64,000 nucleotides of DNA from Leptoclinus maculatus. Taxonomy: Eukaryota; Chordata; Actinopteri; Perciformes; Stichaeidae. This document shows, one piece after another, positions 1 to 13,503 of this stretch (its first letter is position 1; every line of letters begins with the position of its first letter). A program made the translations under genes and the position numbers. Location of the stretch: positions 14,441,850 through 14,505,849 of the forward strand of contig JAVDOI010000006.1 in NCBI GenBank assembly GCA_032191485.1, in the 5' to 3' direction. The notes under the pieces are model-generated. The model searched no databases. It was not told the DNA's origin and was given only the letters and a program-made list of their open reading frames with translations.

Positions 1-146
1 AGAATAACTCCTGTGCAATACTCTACTATACATATGAGTCTGTTTAGAACAAATCATTAACAACCATTTGAAAAAGTGCTTCTTTTGATGGATCACTCTA
101 TGTCTTACATAACTGCAATCAGTGACATTGGTGTCTCACAATGTAG

Positions 147-479
147 GTGTTCCTGAAGAGTGACCGTGTGGCTAAGATGGTCCAGAGTGGCGGCTTCTCG
201 GCCAATGATTTCAGGGAAGTGTTCAAGAGGCACATCGAGAAGCGCGTACGCAGCCTTCCAGAGATCGACGGTCTGAGCAAGGAGACGGTGCTCAGCTCCT
301 GGATGGCCAAGTTTGACACCATCTACCGCGGCGACGAGGATCCTCGCAAGGCACAGCAACGCATGACGGCCAGCGCGGCCTCTGAGCTGATCCTCAGCAA
401 GGACCAGCTATACGAGATGTTCCAGAATATACTGGGCATCAAAAAGTTTGAGCACCAGCTGCTTTATCAAGCCTGTCAG
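147..479 (+). CDS. cadps: cadps exon, N-terminal region
   Basis: 111 codons, phase 0 in and out, from [16 protein letters not shown] to [10 protein letters not shown]. The acceptor is TAG at 144-146 and the donor is gtaaga. It matches the conserved N-terminal helical region of CAPS1 before the C2 domain. The open frame continues into the intron to 629, but the donor and the family match end the exon at 479. Confidence 0.95.
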
Positions 480-3400
480 GTAAGATCTCAAGCCCATGTG
501 ATACGTCTCAAAAGGTTTTCACATTCGACCCAAATATTTGAGTGCTGTCACAGAACTGTTTCCATTTTTCGAATGCGTGGGTTGGTGGAGGCACCATTAG
601 AATTATTATTTTCACACATAATATTCTAAACTGTCGATCAATTACAGTATACACCATGAATGTCTAATGTTTTGAATGTTTTGAAACGTTATTTTAATAT
701 AGTTTCTTTTCACTTTAAACAAGACCACAGCATCTTCTTCCTGGCTACAATAGTGACAGTAATGATATCATTGAATTGAAGTGGATGGGTTAAGAGCTCT
801 GACAATTAGTCGTTTAATGACTTAATTGTTCATCGGATAATTCATCTTCAACAGTTGTAGTGAATTAGTCATTCATTTTGGTTAATAATCAAGCAAACAT
901 AATTATTTGCTGGCTCCAGCTACTTTAAAGTAAGCATTTGCTGCTTTTCTATTTATAGATCATTATAATTTGAATTTCTTTATATTTTTATGTGGCTAAA
1001 GTTAACCCCAGACCATCGTTTTAGTTGGACCTGAGATCTCTTATCTAACCACTTCCAGATTTGACAACAATTCACCAAATGCACCAGATTCTTCCTCGGC
1101 CCAATTGTGAAAACACAATATTCTGGTTTATCTGAATAAAACAATTTGAGATTAGGGAGATAGAATCACCAGATTAGCAAAATATGTCAAAAATAATCCA
1201 TGAAATGTGATGCTTAATGAGACAAATGCTGAACAATAATCACCCTTTTATCATATGATATGATTTGGTTTGATGACTAGATTAACTATAATAATGACCA
1301 TTTAATGACTCTAGGTGTATGTTTATTTATTAGTATTTGCCATATACAAAGTGTCATTGTTGTTCTGTTGAATGGACATATTTTAAAGTAAATACGTCTC
1401 CTCAAGATATATACTCCTGATACCAGGCCAGCAATACTTCATTGTAGGGGAGATATGTTGAGATTGCAGGTGGACACAGGGGGCTCGTGTCAGACATAAC
1501 TCTCCTTCCCCCGCTGTCTTTACTGCTTTACTGCTCTCTATGGGAATGCTGAAAGCCACACTAATGTATTCCTTCTTCAGGAGGTTGATTAAAAGTCTCA
1601 CCACGACAGGATTTTGGGGGAGGGCTCGACACATTTACATCTGCTCATCATTTAATGCATAAGAAAACCTACCTCTTCATTTCATTTCCTTCTAATGGAC
1701 CCACCTCTTGGAAGCCAGTGAGTTTTAAAATGCTGAATTTCTTTGGACCAGGTGTCATCCTTCCTTCAGCAGTTGCTGATGTACTGCATAAATCTGGCAC
1801 GATGGCACGAGGTGCTGTTAAACAAATTAGATTGTTCAGTATTCTTCAAATGTCTCTGTTGGCAAAGATCAATAAGGGCACTGTTCTGCAGAGTGTTCAT
1901 TCGTTAGATGCTTCTAATGCTGAGGTGCAATACATCACCATAGCCTCCAAATCCACTGTGCGTTTTTCTTCCCAAGCCTTTGAAGATGCTTAACCTAGTT
2001 TTTTTTAATTTGCTGGCAGCCGAGTTGTTAGTATCCGGTCAGAAATCTGCATGCAGAACATAATACAGTAACGCTGAACAGATCCCACTCTGAACAATAA
2101 AGAGCTATAGAACATTCAACAATAGAGCGACATGAAGTTATGTTATGTTTATTGTATTTGATATGGACATCACAGTAGCATTATAATTGTAATATACATT
2201 ATGCACAAAGCCCAGATGCACTGTGTTAAGTGTTTGTAGCGAAATGCTAATTTACAACACCTGTCCACATTTCTGCACATATGCTGCAGAAACGTGTATG
2301 TTCAGCTTCATACTGTGGTGAAATACAGCTTTACACCAGACAAACAGATACAGACAAACACGTAGGTAAGAATACGACATGGATTTAGGCCATCGTTGTG
2401 GAAAGGGGGATGTATTTGTTTTAAATTGATCACTCATATACCTAAATATGAACACATATATAATTTGCATAAGAGAATCAACATTTCTATTTGACTTCAG
2501 CTGCTCTTCCTGCTGTTCTTTGAGTTCTCTCTGTCTCTTTCTTGTCTCGTTTGCTGTTATAATGAATACATCAGACTGTACTGATGTTGACCAATGTATC
2601 TCATCAGTAAGCAAGCAGCAGCCATATATTGCCCTATACTAAATGATAAAGTCCTCACTAAAAAGGAGATGCAGCAATACAGTCAGCATGGGCTCAGGGC
2701 TGCTGGGATTTGATGAAAGGTTTCCATGGATTGGCTAGGATTCAGAGGCCATCACTTTTTAACTGTTATCGCCGGGGATTTGCATTTTTGCATCCAAATA
2801 GTAGAAAGGAAGCACTGGTCTATTTCGGTCTCATGCTGAAGCAAGAGCAGCCCCTGGAAATGACAGACTGATTAGACTGGTACAGCCGTTGGCTGCATCA
2901 GCTAGACTCTGAGCACTCTCGACTCCCTGATGGCTGCAGTTATTTAGCTGTGGTGACACCAAGCATGACCAAACTTTTAACTGTTGGGTGTCAGTTTTTT
3001 TCTGAACCATAATTGTTGAACTATATTAATAGAACTTTGTGTTCACTTTCCACTTTTAATGTTGCCATATACTAAGATTTCCTAAAAAACACATGGGTTT
3101 TAAACCTGGCTGTGGTAAAGTTTATTTTTAGTTTAAGTAAAACAGCTGCAACTGCAGACTGTCAGAGTAAAGACAGTCAACCAGCACATGAAAAGATATT
3201 CTGTATCTCTCAAATCATTTAACCAAAATGACTTTTGTGTACACATTTTGATGAAAGTACAGCGCACTCTGAACAGTGTATATCCGACACTGCATGACAT
3301 TTAAACAGGTTCTTATTAAACTATGTTTAATGTTCTATGTTTAGCTTCTTATATCTTCGATTGCATTTTAGTGTTCTCTTAGATTACTATTATTTGCCCA

Positions 3401-6400
3401 GAATTATAAAATGTTTGCCCGATGCGAAACCAACGTTCAAATCCAATACCTCCACAAGGTGCGCCTTTGTTGGACATTTTTTAACCAATGTAACCAATCT
3501 TAACTAATGCTACATTTTAAGACCTGCTTAACCTGCTGCTGGTTAACAGGTAAACAAATTTAATGTTTTAATTTCTCCGTAAGACTTCTTTTGTTCACCA
3601 GCTAGCTTAGCTAGTTTTTACCTGCTCTGTGATGTCTGCATTAAGAGCTAGCCTTTCACTTTACACTGCCACTAGTTAAATGCATTCTTATCTGACAAAA
3701 ACTGAATATTTGTTTCCTGTGTTATGAAATTGTTATAGCAGCTATGTTTAGGGAATATTTCTTAATACATTATTTTCATTAAAATATTTTACGATTAATA
3801 TGAATTGCTCATATATTATCTCTATAATGTCTAAAAATAGGTATTATCACAATTTTCCACTGCACAAAATGACATATTCAGATTATTTATCTCCAAATAG
3901 CAGTCCAATACCTAATTATAATCAATTTATCATATGAGGAACAAAAGCAGCAAATCCTCAAGACCAGTGAATGCTTGGCATTGTTGCTTGAACATTTTCA
4001 GAAACAATCTTATCGATTATTGAAACATTTGATTAACTTTTTGTCTCTGTCGACCTCTGAATTAGTCAACACATTTTTTCATCTGTAAACACTGCTTACA
4101 GGTCCCAGGCTGATCAATGATCATTGATATTTACTCACACCAGTGGACTCTCTCTAACTAAAATCATTCCCTAATCTCAAATGGCTGATTCAATTCCTGA
4201 AGCCTGGGAGTGAAATTAAGGTACCCCCCCCTCCCCACACACACACTGAGCTATAAATCATGTCATGTGCCGCCGCCCCCCCGACTGACAGACCATACTC
4301 AAATCTGCTTTTCCTCTAACAGGCTTTGAAGGAGACCCCTCCCGTTCCTCTTTAATTTGTCTTGTCAGCAACTGTTAGTTGGGAAATGAGGCCTGAGCTC
4401 GTCCTGGTTTAGCCTGTAGCTGATATAATTGCGTAATGGAGACTCTTCACTGCACAGAGGATTGGGAGAGGATGAAAGCATCTCCTATGCCTGCCCGTCC
4501 ACCTCAAAGCTGAAACGCCCCCCCCCCCCCCGTCCACCCCCAGTAAAGTTGTGGGCTGTACAAATCAAAACAATGTCATGTAGAGCTGGAGGGAACTACT
4601 TAGTCTGGTGATATAATTTTCCCATATGAGTGACTCCCTTCACATTACAAATGGTAATCTAATATAAAATAACTGATAAGGTTAGCTTTCAACAAGAACA
4701 AAAGAAAAAAATAAACCAAATCTCTGCACTAGACTGAAGAGATTTCTCTAAGTTGATTAAGAAGTTAGAGGTTGAGATGGATAGTTATTCACAGCGTCGC
4801 TACACCCGCACAAGAGAAGCTTTCTTTCACAGTGCGCACTTTTTTTTTAATCACACACAAATATACAGAGACGCAGTCTGAATATAGACCAGCTGCTTCA
4901 ATTCCTCCAGGTCCCATCCAGCTCCGTTCTAGCCCCGTCCGCCCAGCCTTTGTTCTCGACAGGAAACCGCCCCTGGCCGGTTGTGTTATCTGCTGCTAAT
5001 GTCCCAGCATCCACCTGGGTATCTGTCTTCAGCTGTGCTGTTAACTACCTGCCTACTTCTGCTCCATCACCTTTAACCTGCTGTCAGTTTGGCAAACACT
5101 GAGGCAGTGTCACCTTTATTTAGCTGCAGTGTTGCTGTCAGCTTCAGTAACGCAGAGCGAAACTTACCTTTTGGTCAGTCTTATTTTTTATGAGATTGCC
5201 TGTTCACCTATATCATGCCTGTGGGCCATTGACAACAGTGACCTTTCAGTAGTTGTAGGCTTGATAACATTGGGGTGCTGTGGGGCTCAGTATGGGGTGG
5301 CTATTACAGTAGTTCACACAGACACCTCCAGCTCTACTTCCTCCCTCAGCCATGACTGTCTTTGCTTTTCACTGCTGTCAAGACAGAGATGCTCGCCCCA
5401 TCCCCCTTCACATTACATGCTTCAGAGTCACTCCTCTCATGTTAGCCATTTTGCAGACGAGCTGCAATCTGCACATAGTCACAATGACCAAGATTATCTG
5501 CCGCTGCAGTATTCAGTTTTGCTGATGTATTGCAGTCTTGAGAAATGTGGGTCTCTTGTGTTTTTTTTGGGAGAAGGAGGCCCACAGATGAGACTGTAAA
5601 AGATGCAGTGTCAGACACCGACTAGACAAGCTGCTGGATTTCCAGGCATGGCAGTGACAGTTCTTTTGGGATTGCACGAGTCAAATGTCGCTGCCACCGC
5701 AGTCCAATAGTGCCCAGAGCTTGAGTGTTTTGACAGGCAGCACAGATCACCAGCAGCAGGGGTAAAGGAGACGTTCAGGCACAGCTCAGGCAGGAATGTA
5801 ATCAGGATCAGTCACAGTTCTGGTTGTGAGGGAATCTGGTTTTCGGCTGTTGGACATGACAATGAAAAGAAAAAAAAACTCATGCATGTGAGACTTCCTA
5901 GCATAGGATGCTCACCACTGTTAAAGTGTCACTGTGTGGCAGAACAGTACTGAGTACTACTGTGCTGCAAGTGCAGACATTCTGCTGCAGCTGGTGGCAA
6001 TGTCTGATTATGTGCTCTACTAAACAGGAACTCTGGGTTATGTAGCAGGGTGGCTGTTTAGTGGCCAGCACTGGTAACACACTATACTTGATGTTTCACA
6101 CGGACTGTCCTCCATTTAAGATGCCATCTGGCTGACATCGTTTCATCATGTTCACATCAGTGAACAGAATCAATTACAGAAAGAAAGTAATGCAGGAAAA
6201 ATTCATATCAGCAAAATATCTAGATTTAAGAAAGCCAAGATTTCAACATCGGACATTTCTTTCTACTGCTTGTGATCATATAATTCCCATATGACTACTG
6301 TTTTTTAGGGTGTTGTTAGCACTCTATCTGTGTGACTGTTATTCTCCCCCCCCCACCCCACACCCCACCAGTTAACGGCTGCACTGTGACTTCAGCTTAT

Positions 6401-9400
6401 TCTCTCTTAGAAAGGATTGCTGGAAGGGGACGGGAATCAATAAAGTAAAGCCTGAAAGACGAGGCCTGTTAATGTAATAGGAGTGGGTGAAATACCATAA
6501 GGCACAGAGAGGTCAGCTTTGGCACGCGTCCCAGCAGCAGGAGGCCAGAGGATTTTAGGCCGCTGTATCAAAGATAGTCGCCGGCTTGCCTTAATTAGGA
6601 TGGCAAGGATGATATCTGATGATGCATATTAGTTGTTCTGTTAGGTGACTTTCAGATCACCATTGATATTAAATGTACAGAAAACCATTACCATAATTTA
6701 AAAAATTGTCTAAAGAGTTTTGCCAAAATACAATGTTCACTCCTCATGAAATCAAAATGCATTATTACAGTCAAACTTTTGCTGCTGCTTTGTATTGAAA
6801 AATGAAGATTCAAAATGTTTTACCCATTGCACTGATTAGTCAAATTAGTATTTTGCTTGCATTGAAACTCACACTGGTCTGCACCTCTTTGTGTGTGTAT
6901 TCTCAATGTTAGAAAGTCCAAACAGAACAAAATCTTAAATTATATAAAGTGGGTGGCTTTTAGATATGAAATTGTCAAATAACTAAATGTTTTTTTCTTG
7001 TTGCAAACAAATTGCAAGTTTCAGTTCAAATATACTCCTTTAACAAGCTGACACAATTTTATTCCAAACATTCACTTTGTTTAATGCGCCCGATATAAAA
7101 AGGCAAAACTGAAAACTATAGCATCGTGTTCTCCCCGTGTTACGACACCTGTGTGTAAAACTCAAGGATTTTGCAATACCAACACCCAAGTAAGACGAGG
7201 TGGATTTTATTTTTCACTGAAAACTTGCACAACACCGCTGTGTGGAAAGGTTTGTGACTCCCCAGGTACAACTGTGCTGCAGATACTATGTCTCAATTAG
7301 GCTTCCGACCTCATGAGTCACAACATCACATTTGACAAGAATGAGACATTTTGGCGGAGAGAATAACTGAATAAGTGAAGAACACTGAAGCAGAAAGCAG
7401 GAGAGAGACACCATCCCTCACTTCTATTTCCTTGTGTCAGCTAATATAAAACTCTCATTCATTATTATTGATGTGAGAGAGCCATGAATGTCTCTGCTTT
7501 TCTTTACTCCAGGGCAAAAACTAGGATAACCGACTTGTTTCCCCGGAGCTGATATTGTCCAAGGGATTGGTGCATTTCCTTTTGATTTTCATTTGTGATT
7601 TTCTATTCATGTGCGCTGCCGCACCATGCTGCTATGATTGCAGCCCATTAAGACAAACTGGAGCTCTAATTAGCCTTTTTATGTCCTGCTGTCTACAATT
7701 CGTCATCATTACCAATGTCAATGAGCACCTTTGGGTGTATGTCGGTCACATTTGCTTTCAACGTGCTTGTTCATTTGCTCTAGCTTAGATATCTGCCATT
7801 TAAATTCTGCTGTACCTCACACTTGACATTAAAAGGGTACTCCATTGATTTAACATATCAAGTTGTGTTCAGAGGTCTTGGGTTATTCTACTGCGTATGT
7901 GAAACGTTGTATCAAGCCTTTTGTGGCTCCAGAGGGAGCTGCACACAATCGGATTAGTTGGGGCTGAAGACTGAAAGTTTAAAACAAGTAAATAACCCAG
8001 AGGTGTAGATTTAGAAATGAGTGAGTTTTCCAGACCTCTTAATGGTTAGAAAATGTATTTATTTACTATGTAAATTGCAATATTGAAAATACATCGTAAC
8101 AAATCTTAAATCATTACGATGATGTATGTCTCGCGTTCAAGGATTTCTTGGATTTCTCTTCTTTCATGGTAAAATAATTGATGCTGGGAGTTGAAGGTGA
8201 CCTTTGACACTGACCCCTGGCTGTATTAAGTATTGCTGAGCTCTTATTGTGACCTCATTGATCTGCTCCTCTGATTTTTGTCAATAGTTGGACAACCTGG
8301 ATGAGCAGGCTGCACAGATCAGAAGAGAGCTGGATGGCCGTCTTCAGATGGCGGACCAGATTGCCAGGGTGAGTCAGAGTCTGTGGAGGACTCTTTAATA
8401 TGCTTTGTTATATAGTTAATATGTCACTAATATGGTGTAACATCACAGTGGGAGCTTCCACCCACAGGTAAAAGAATTTCAAAGAATTTACACATTTCAC
8501 AACTGTCATTTATACTAAATCAGATATCCATCATCTGAAAAAGAGACACCTACGCTTATCTTGCTTTTATATTTTCAGCATTTTGGAAAATCCTAATATG
8601 TATTACCTCATTGCTATTTGCCATCAAGACTGTGATTGTTTGCTGAGCCTTCTCTGTTTTCAACAGGGTGGTAAGTTCCCCAAATTTGTGTCTAAAGAGA
8701 TGGAGGCCATGTTCATCGAGGAGCTCAAGTCCTCAGTGAATCAGCTGATGGCCAATCTGGAGAGCATGCCTGTGTCCAAGGGAGGGGAGTTCAAACTCCA
8801 GAAGCTCAAACGGGGACACAATACCTCCATTATCGACATGGGTCAGGAGGATGAGAACACGTTGTCCAAGTCTGATGTGGTTCTGTCCTTCACTTTGGAG
8901 GTATAGTGCATTAGGAATGAGGCTAGATATGAATGTATGATCAAATCTATGTTAAAACTTACACAGGTTTAATCACTTTGACATCTCTGGATTCCTAACA
9001 ATAGCCAGATAGAGCAAACATTATTTCATTAGAATATCTAAACTCAATAAAAAAAACTACAGCTGCCTGTGCCTAAACCACATCTCATAAATCAAAGCTG
9101 TCGTCAACTACTTGTCTGTTGGAGACTAAGAATAGAAACAGACAGCAGACCTGTTTAGGGGTTGAACAGACGCTGTGTGAATAACAGATCGACAAACGCA
9201 CCAAAAAAAAACCTTTACCTGCTCCTTAATGGGAAATGTGACTCATCTTGTTATCGGCTTGTCTGAGATGAGCTATCACCACAGAACAGCGCCCAATCAC
9301 ACCTCGTTCTTTTATGATGCAGTGCTATTTCAGAATCAGGAAGTACATAATGTGCAAACAAATGTGACACTGCTTTGTTCCTTCACACAAAAGTGGGCCA

Positions 9401-10411
9401 GGCCTTTATGGTTTTTGAATGCGAAAATAATTTGTGGCAATTAGCTATTTGTGTGAGGTGGTAATTTCATAGTGCTTTGGTAAAAGTCTGTATATGTTTT
9501 AAAATGGTGCCAGAAATACCTCAGTAACAAACTGGGACATCTTTAAATAATCTAGTTGGAATCAGCTGTAACTGTCCTAAAGCATTTCTGATCCCTGTGA
9601 ATAAGAACATGGAATTATTAGTATGATAATGTACAAAGATCGTTGTAGTACCGGTAGTCCTTTTTTACAATACTTTTGGAGAGTGAAAATACTTGAAAGG
9701 CTTTTTCAATCATGTTACAAATCCAGCAGTTTATTAGCTAAAATTTATATTTATTTTTAAACATTTCAAATCTCATTTCATTCTTTCAATGGTGTAGATA
9801 GACTTGCATATACATATATATTCTTGTAATGTTTTTAAGTAAAGGTTGCCAGTGTGCTGGACTGATAAACAGCGACAGTCAAATCAAATATATTGGCACC
9901 ATGAAGACATCGGTGGATCTGGTGGACACTTTCATTCTAAGTGGAGGTGTTATCCTGACAGCAGCACATATTTCTGTCACACTAGAAATTTACAGTCACA
10001 ATATATTAGTTACCCCTGGCACTGTTTTTATTATATGGTATTCACTAAGCGATTAAAGACTACTTGTAAGATTATGCCAACAAGCAGTTTCAATGGTAGA
10101 GAGTTGAACTTTACAGGAAGGATGGCTGTAATTCTATTGGCTCTCTAGTAGAAAATCTAGCAATATGAGAGCTCCGCCTATTAGTGTTAATAGTGATTGT
10201 GGCAGGGATAGTATTGCTAAAATATCTCTCGTCTACAACCTTCACTGAGGTGTCTGTGCTTCCTAGGTTGTGATCATGGAGGTAGTGGGGCTGAAGTCTT
10301 TGGCTCCGAACAGGATTGTCTACTGCACCATGGAGGTGGAGGGAGGCGAGAAACTCCAGACCGATCAAGCAGAAGCATCCAAGCCAACGTAAGGGCCTGA
10401 GGGTGCATGTG

Positions 10412-10444
<33 letters not shown>

Positions 10445-13414
10445 TTTAAATCACACTTCCAATTTCCAAAATCAAATGGATCAGCTGTCTATTATTGATT
10501 GGCGATTGCTGCTGTTTCATTTAGATAAGACAACAACTGTTTCAAGATTTGTGATTAAGATTCTGCAAATTTGGAGTTTTATTGAATTGCACTAGGGAAA
10601 ACAAAACAATAAAGAAATACACCCACATTTATCAATGACATTGTTTGATGTTGATAATGTACATTTATGTTTGTTTTTTGGCATCAGTTCTGCTGTTTAG
10701 ACATCTAGTGATTCCACTACTGGCAGTAATTTACAGGCTCGTTTTAATTATTCATTTCATCCAAAGGGAAAATGTAATTTCAATAGTTTTAATTATCTCT
10801 CCAATAATTTAACACTGTTCATTTTAAACTTGCACTGTTGAGATTGTGCCCCATTCTTTTATTGATCTGGTGAAATCCTCTTGCAAGAAAAGCAAACCTA
10901 CATTGGCAAACTGCATCTCAGGGGGTTCTTGGTTGCAGGAAGATGTTTCCAGTGCTCTCGCATGTGTTATATGATGCGTCATGCACTCTTGAAAGCACTT
11001 CGCATGTAAGACACTGTATTTAAAAAGAAAAGGGACTGTGTATTTGGACAAAACTTAAATTTACTCTTTTTTTCTTTGAAATATATTAATTATTTGGTCC
11101 AGAGTAGACCTTTTACCTGCACATTCTCTTAATGAAATACATGCAAATACTGTACATGCATACAAATAATGTATAGGTTTAATGAAAATTTGGTTTTGCA
11201 CCGTGATGGGCCATAACAGCAAACCTTCTAAACCTATGGGAAAGCAAAAAACATTCCTGTCCCTGTCTTGTTAAAGCTGCTTGAGTCATTCATGATTCAC
11301 AGCTGAACCCAAAAACCTATTTGACTGGGTAATTTCTGACTCAGCCGACCAAGTTGTGAAAATGTATTGTGTAATCCCACAGTATGTCAAGTATGAAAAT
11401 GAAATGGCATAGTTTGTAAATTCCCTTCCTTTCCTTTGGAGTCCCAGCGGTTTGCATGCATCCTAAAATATTTGTTTTCCTTATTCTAGACCCAATTCAT
11501 AACAAGAGTGGTGTCCTAAAGGCAAATACAGTGTATCTTTTGCTAAATATATCTACCCCTTTTTCATCTTAATAACTAGTATTGCACAGCACAAGATACA
11601 AGAGAAAATGTCCATGAAACATTCATGCAAATACGAGCTATTTTAAGGCCCAAATTCTTCCTCTGATCCCCCTAATTCAAGAGCCATTTCATGAAGAGAG
11701 TATGAGAGAGATGGAAGGACATGAATGAGAGAAGGGATTAGAGGAGAACAAGGCGAGAGAAATGTGTGTGCGTGTGACACACATGTATTAATGCACATAC
11801 TACTGCAGGTTATTTGCATAGAGTAATTGCTTGTGTTCAGTAACTGTTTGCTCAGACGTATTTTATATTTTATGATTTACTTTGAATAATAATGTTCTTA
11901 ACGTTGGCTAAACATTTACTTTCTGTTATTGTTTTGTAGTTCTGCTATTTATTTATTTTTATTTCTGACCAACTTGAGCACAAACGGTTTCATACATTTT
12001 AAGAGCTGGAGAGCACAGCTCAGTCACATCCATTAATCAACCGAACATTGATCTACAAGGTCACCTTCATGGCGGCACAATGCTTCCATCTGAAATCAAC
12101 ACTGTTCACAACTGCCTCCTAACCAGTCAGTCAGCAGCTTGTCTGCTGCGCATGTTGGAACTACAGTGTCTCTGTGTACATTGAGTTGCAATTAATTATG
12201 AATGTTAGAAATGGTTACAAGTGAAAACAGCTTACCAAGGCTGAAAATTGACACCATGTCCTCCATACCTCGCTACAGAGCTCGAATTCAGGCATTTATA
12301 TGATGTTGGCAGCCCCAGATGGCAGCGGAAAGTAACAAAAGCCCATGTTGTGTAACGTGTTTACAGTGAATTGCATTTTCCCTGCGTAATCCTTTTGGGC
12401 TTGTGGAGGCGAAGCTTATTATGATGAGATTTAGTCATTATTAGTGGTTTTCTCTTAAAGGGTAGGTTCACATTTTTCTCAGAGTATCTAAAAAATATTC
12501 ACATGCTTATATATATTTTAGCCGTAATTATTGCTTTATTCATTCATACTGGCCACAAAGTAATCCTTTGGGGGGGGTTCTATTTATATAAATAGATAAA
12601 TAGTCCTATTTATATGTAAAAATCAAAGTTCAACCAAAGCTTATATGAGGTTTCAGCAGGCTTAGATGGACATAACAGGCAGGTATCTTGTTTTTAGTAT
12701 TACATTTCGTCTTTGTGTTAATATCCCTTGACTACGGCTCTGCAAAGAAACACAAATTGCAGTGACTGTAACTTGATTTGACAACTCGTATTAGCTTTGG
12801 CTGACACTGAACAAGGACTGTGGATTTTGTCCCCCATCACTTACATTGAATTCGCTTTGCATGTAAGTTAAAGCAGACTTGAAAACCTGTAAACATATCC
12901 TTCAAACTCTGACTCATAACTACAATCTGCTTTCTGTGTGGAGTTTTCCCATGTTTCTATATAAAGATATGCAGGTCAGGTGGACTGAAGGCTCTTAACA
13001 GCCTCTCAGTGTGAATATGAGCTTGTATGTGTTCCATCATGTAGGGTGGTATCTGGAATTAAACTGTCTTTGTGTTTTAGTCTTTAAACTGTTTTTGTAT
13101 GTTATGACATTTGAATATAAATGAATACATTTTATCACTTGATTTACCTCGGTGTTAAATAGACGCTCTACAAATATACTGTCTTGCTTTTGAGACATGT
13201 CAGTGAAAAGGAGTTAAATAAATACAATACACTTGACAGCAGAAGTTAATTTTAGCCCGTCTCTGCATCTCTCCGTTACAGACCCACACAATAATGTTGG
13301 CTGATAAGACGGTGTTCTGTTAAATTAAAATCTTGCCAAGTGCAGCTTTAAAAATGTCTGGTATATAAATAGCAGGAATACATTTAGAACAAGTGACAGT
13401 GAGACAGAGGAATA

Positions 13415-13503
<89 letters not shown>

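Noticed and set aside
480..629. Extension of the first cadps exon as open frame
   Set aside because: A good donor at 480 and the family match end the exon; the extension is unlike CAPS.
2252..2614. Minus-strand 120-codon ORF with a Lys/Glu/Gln stretch
   Set aside because: It is antisense to a pyrimidine-rich intron segment and has no splice sites or family match.
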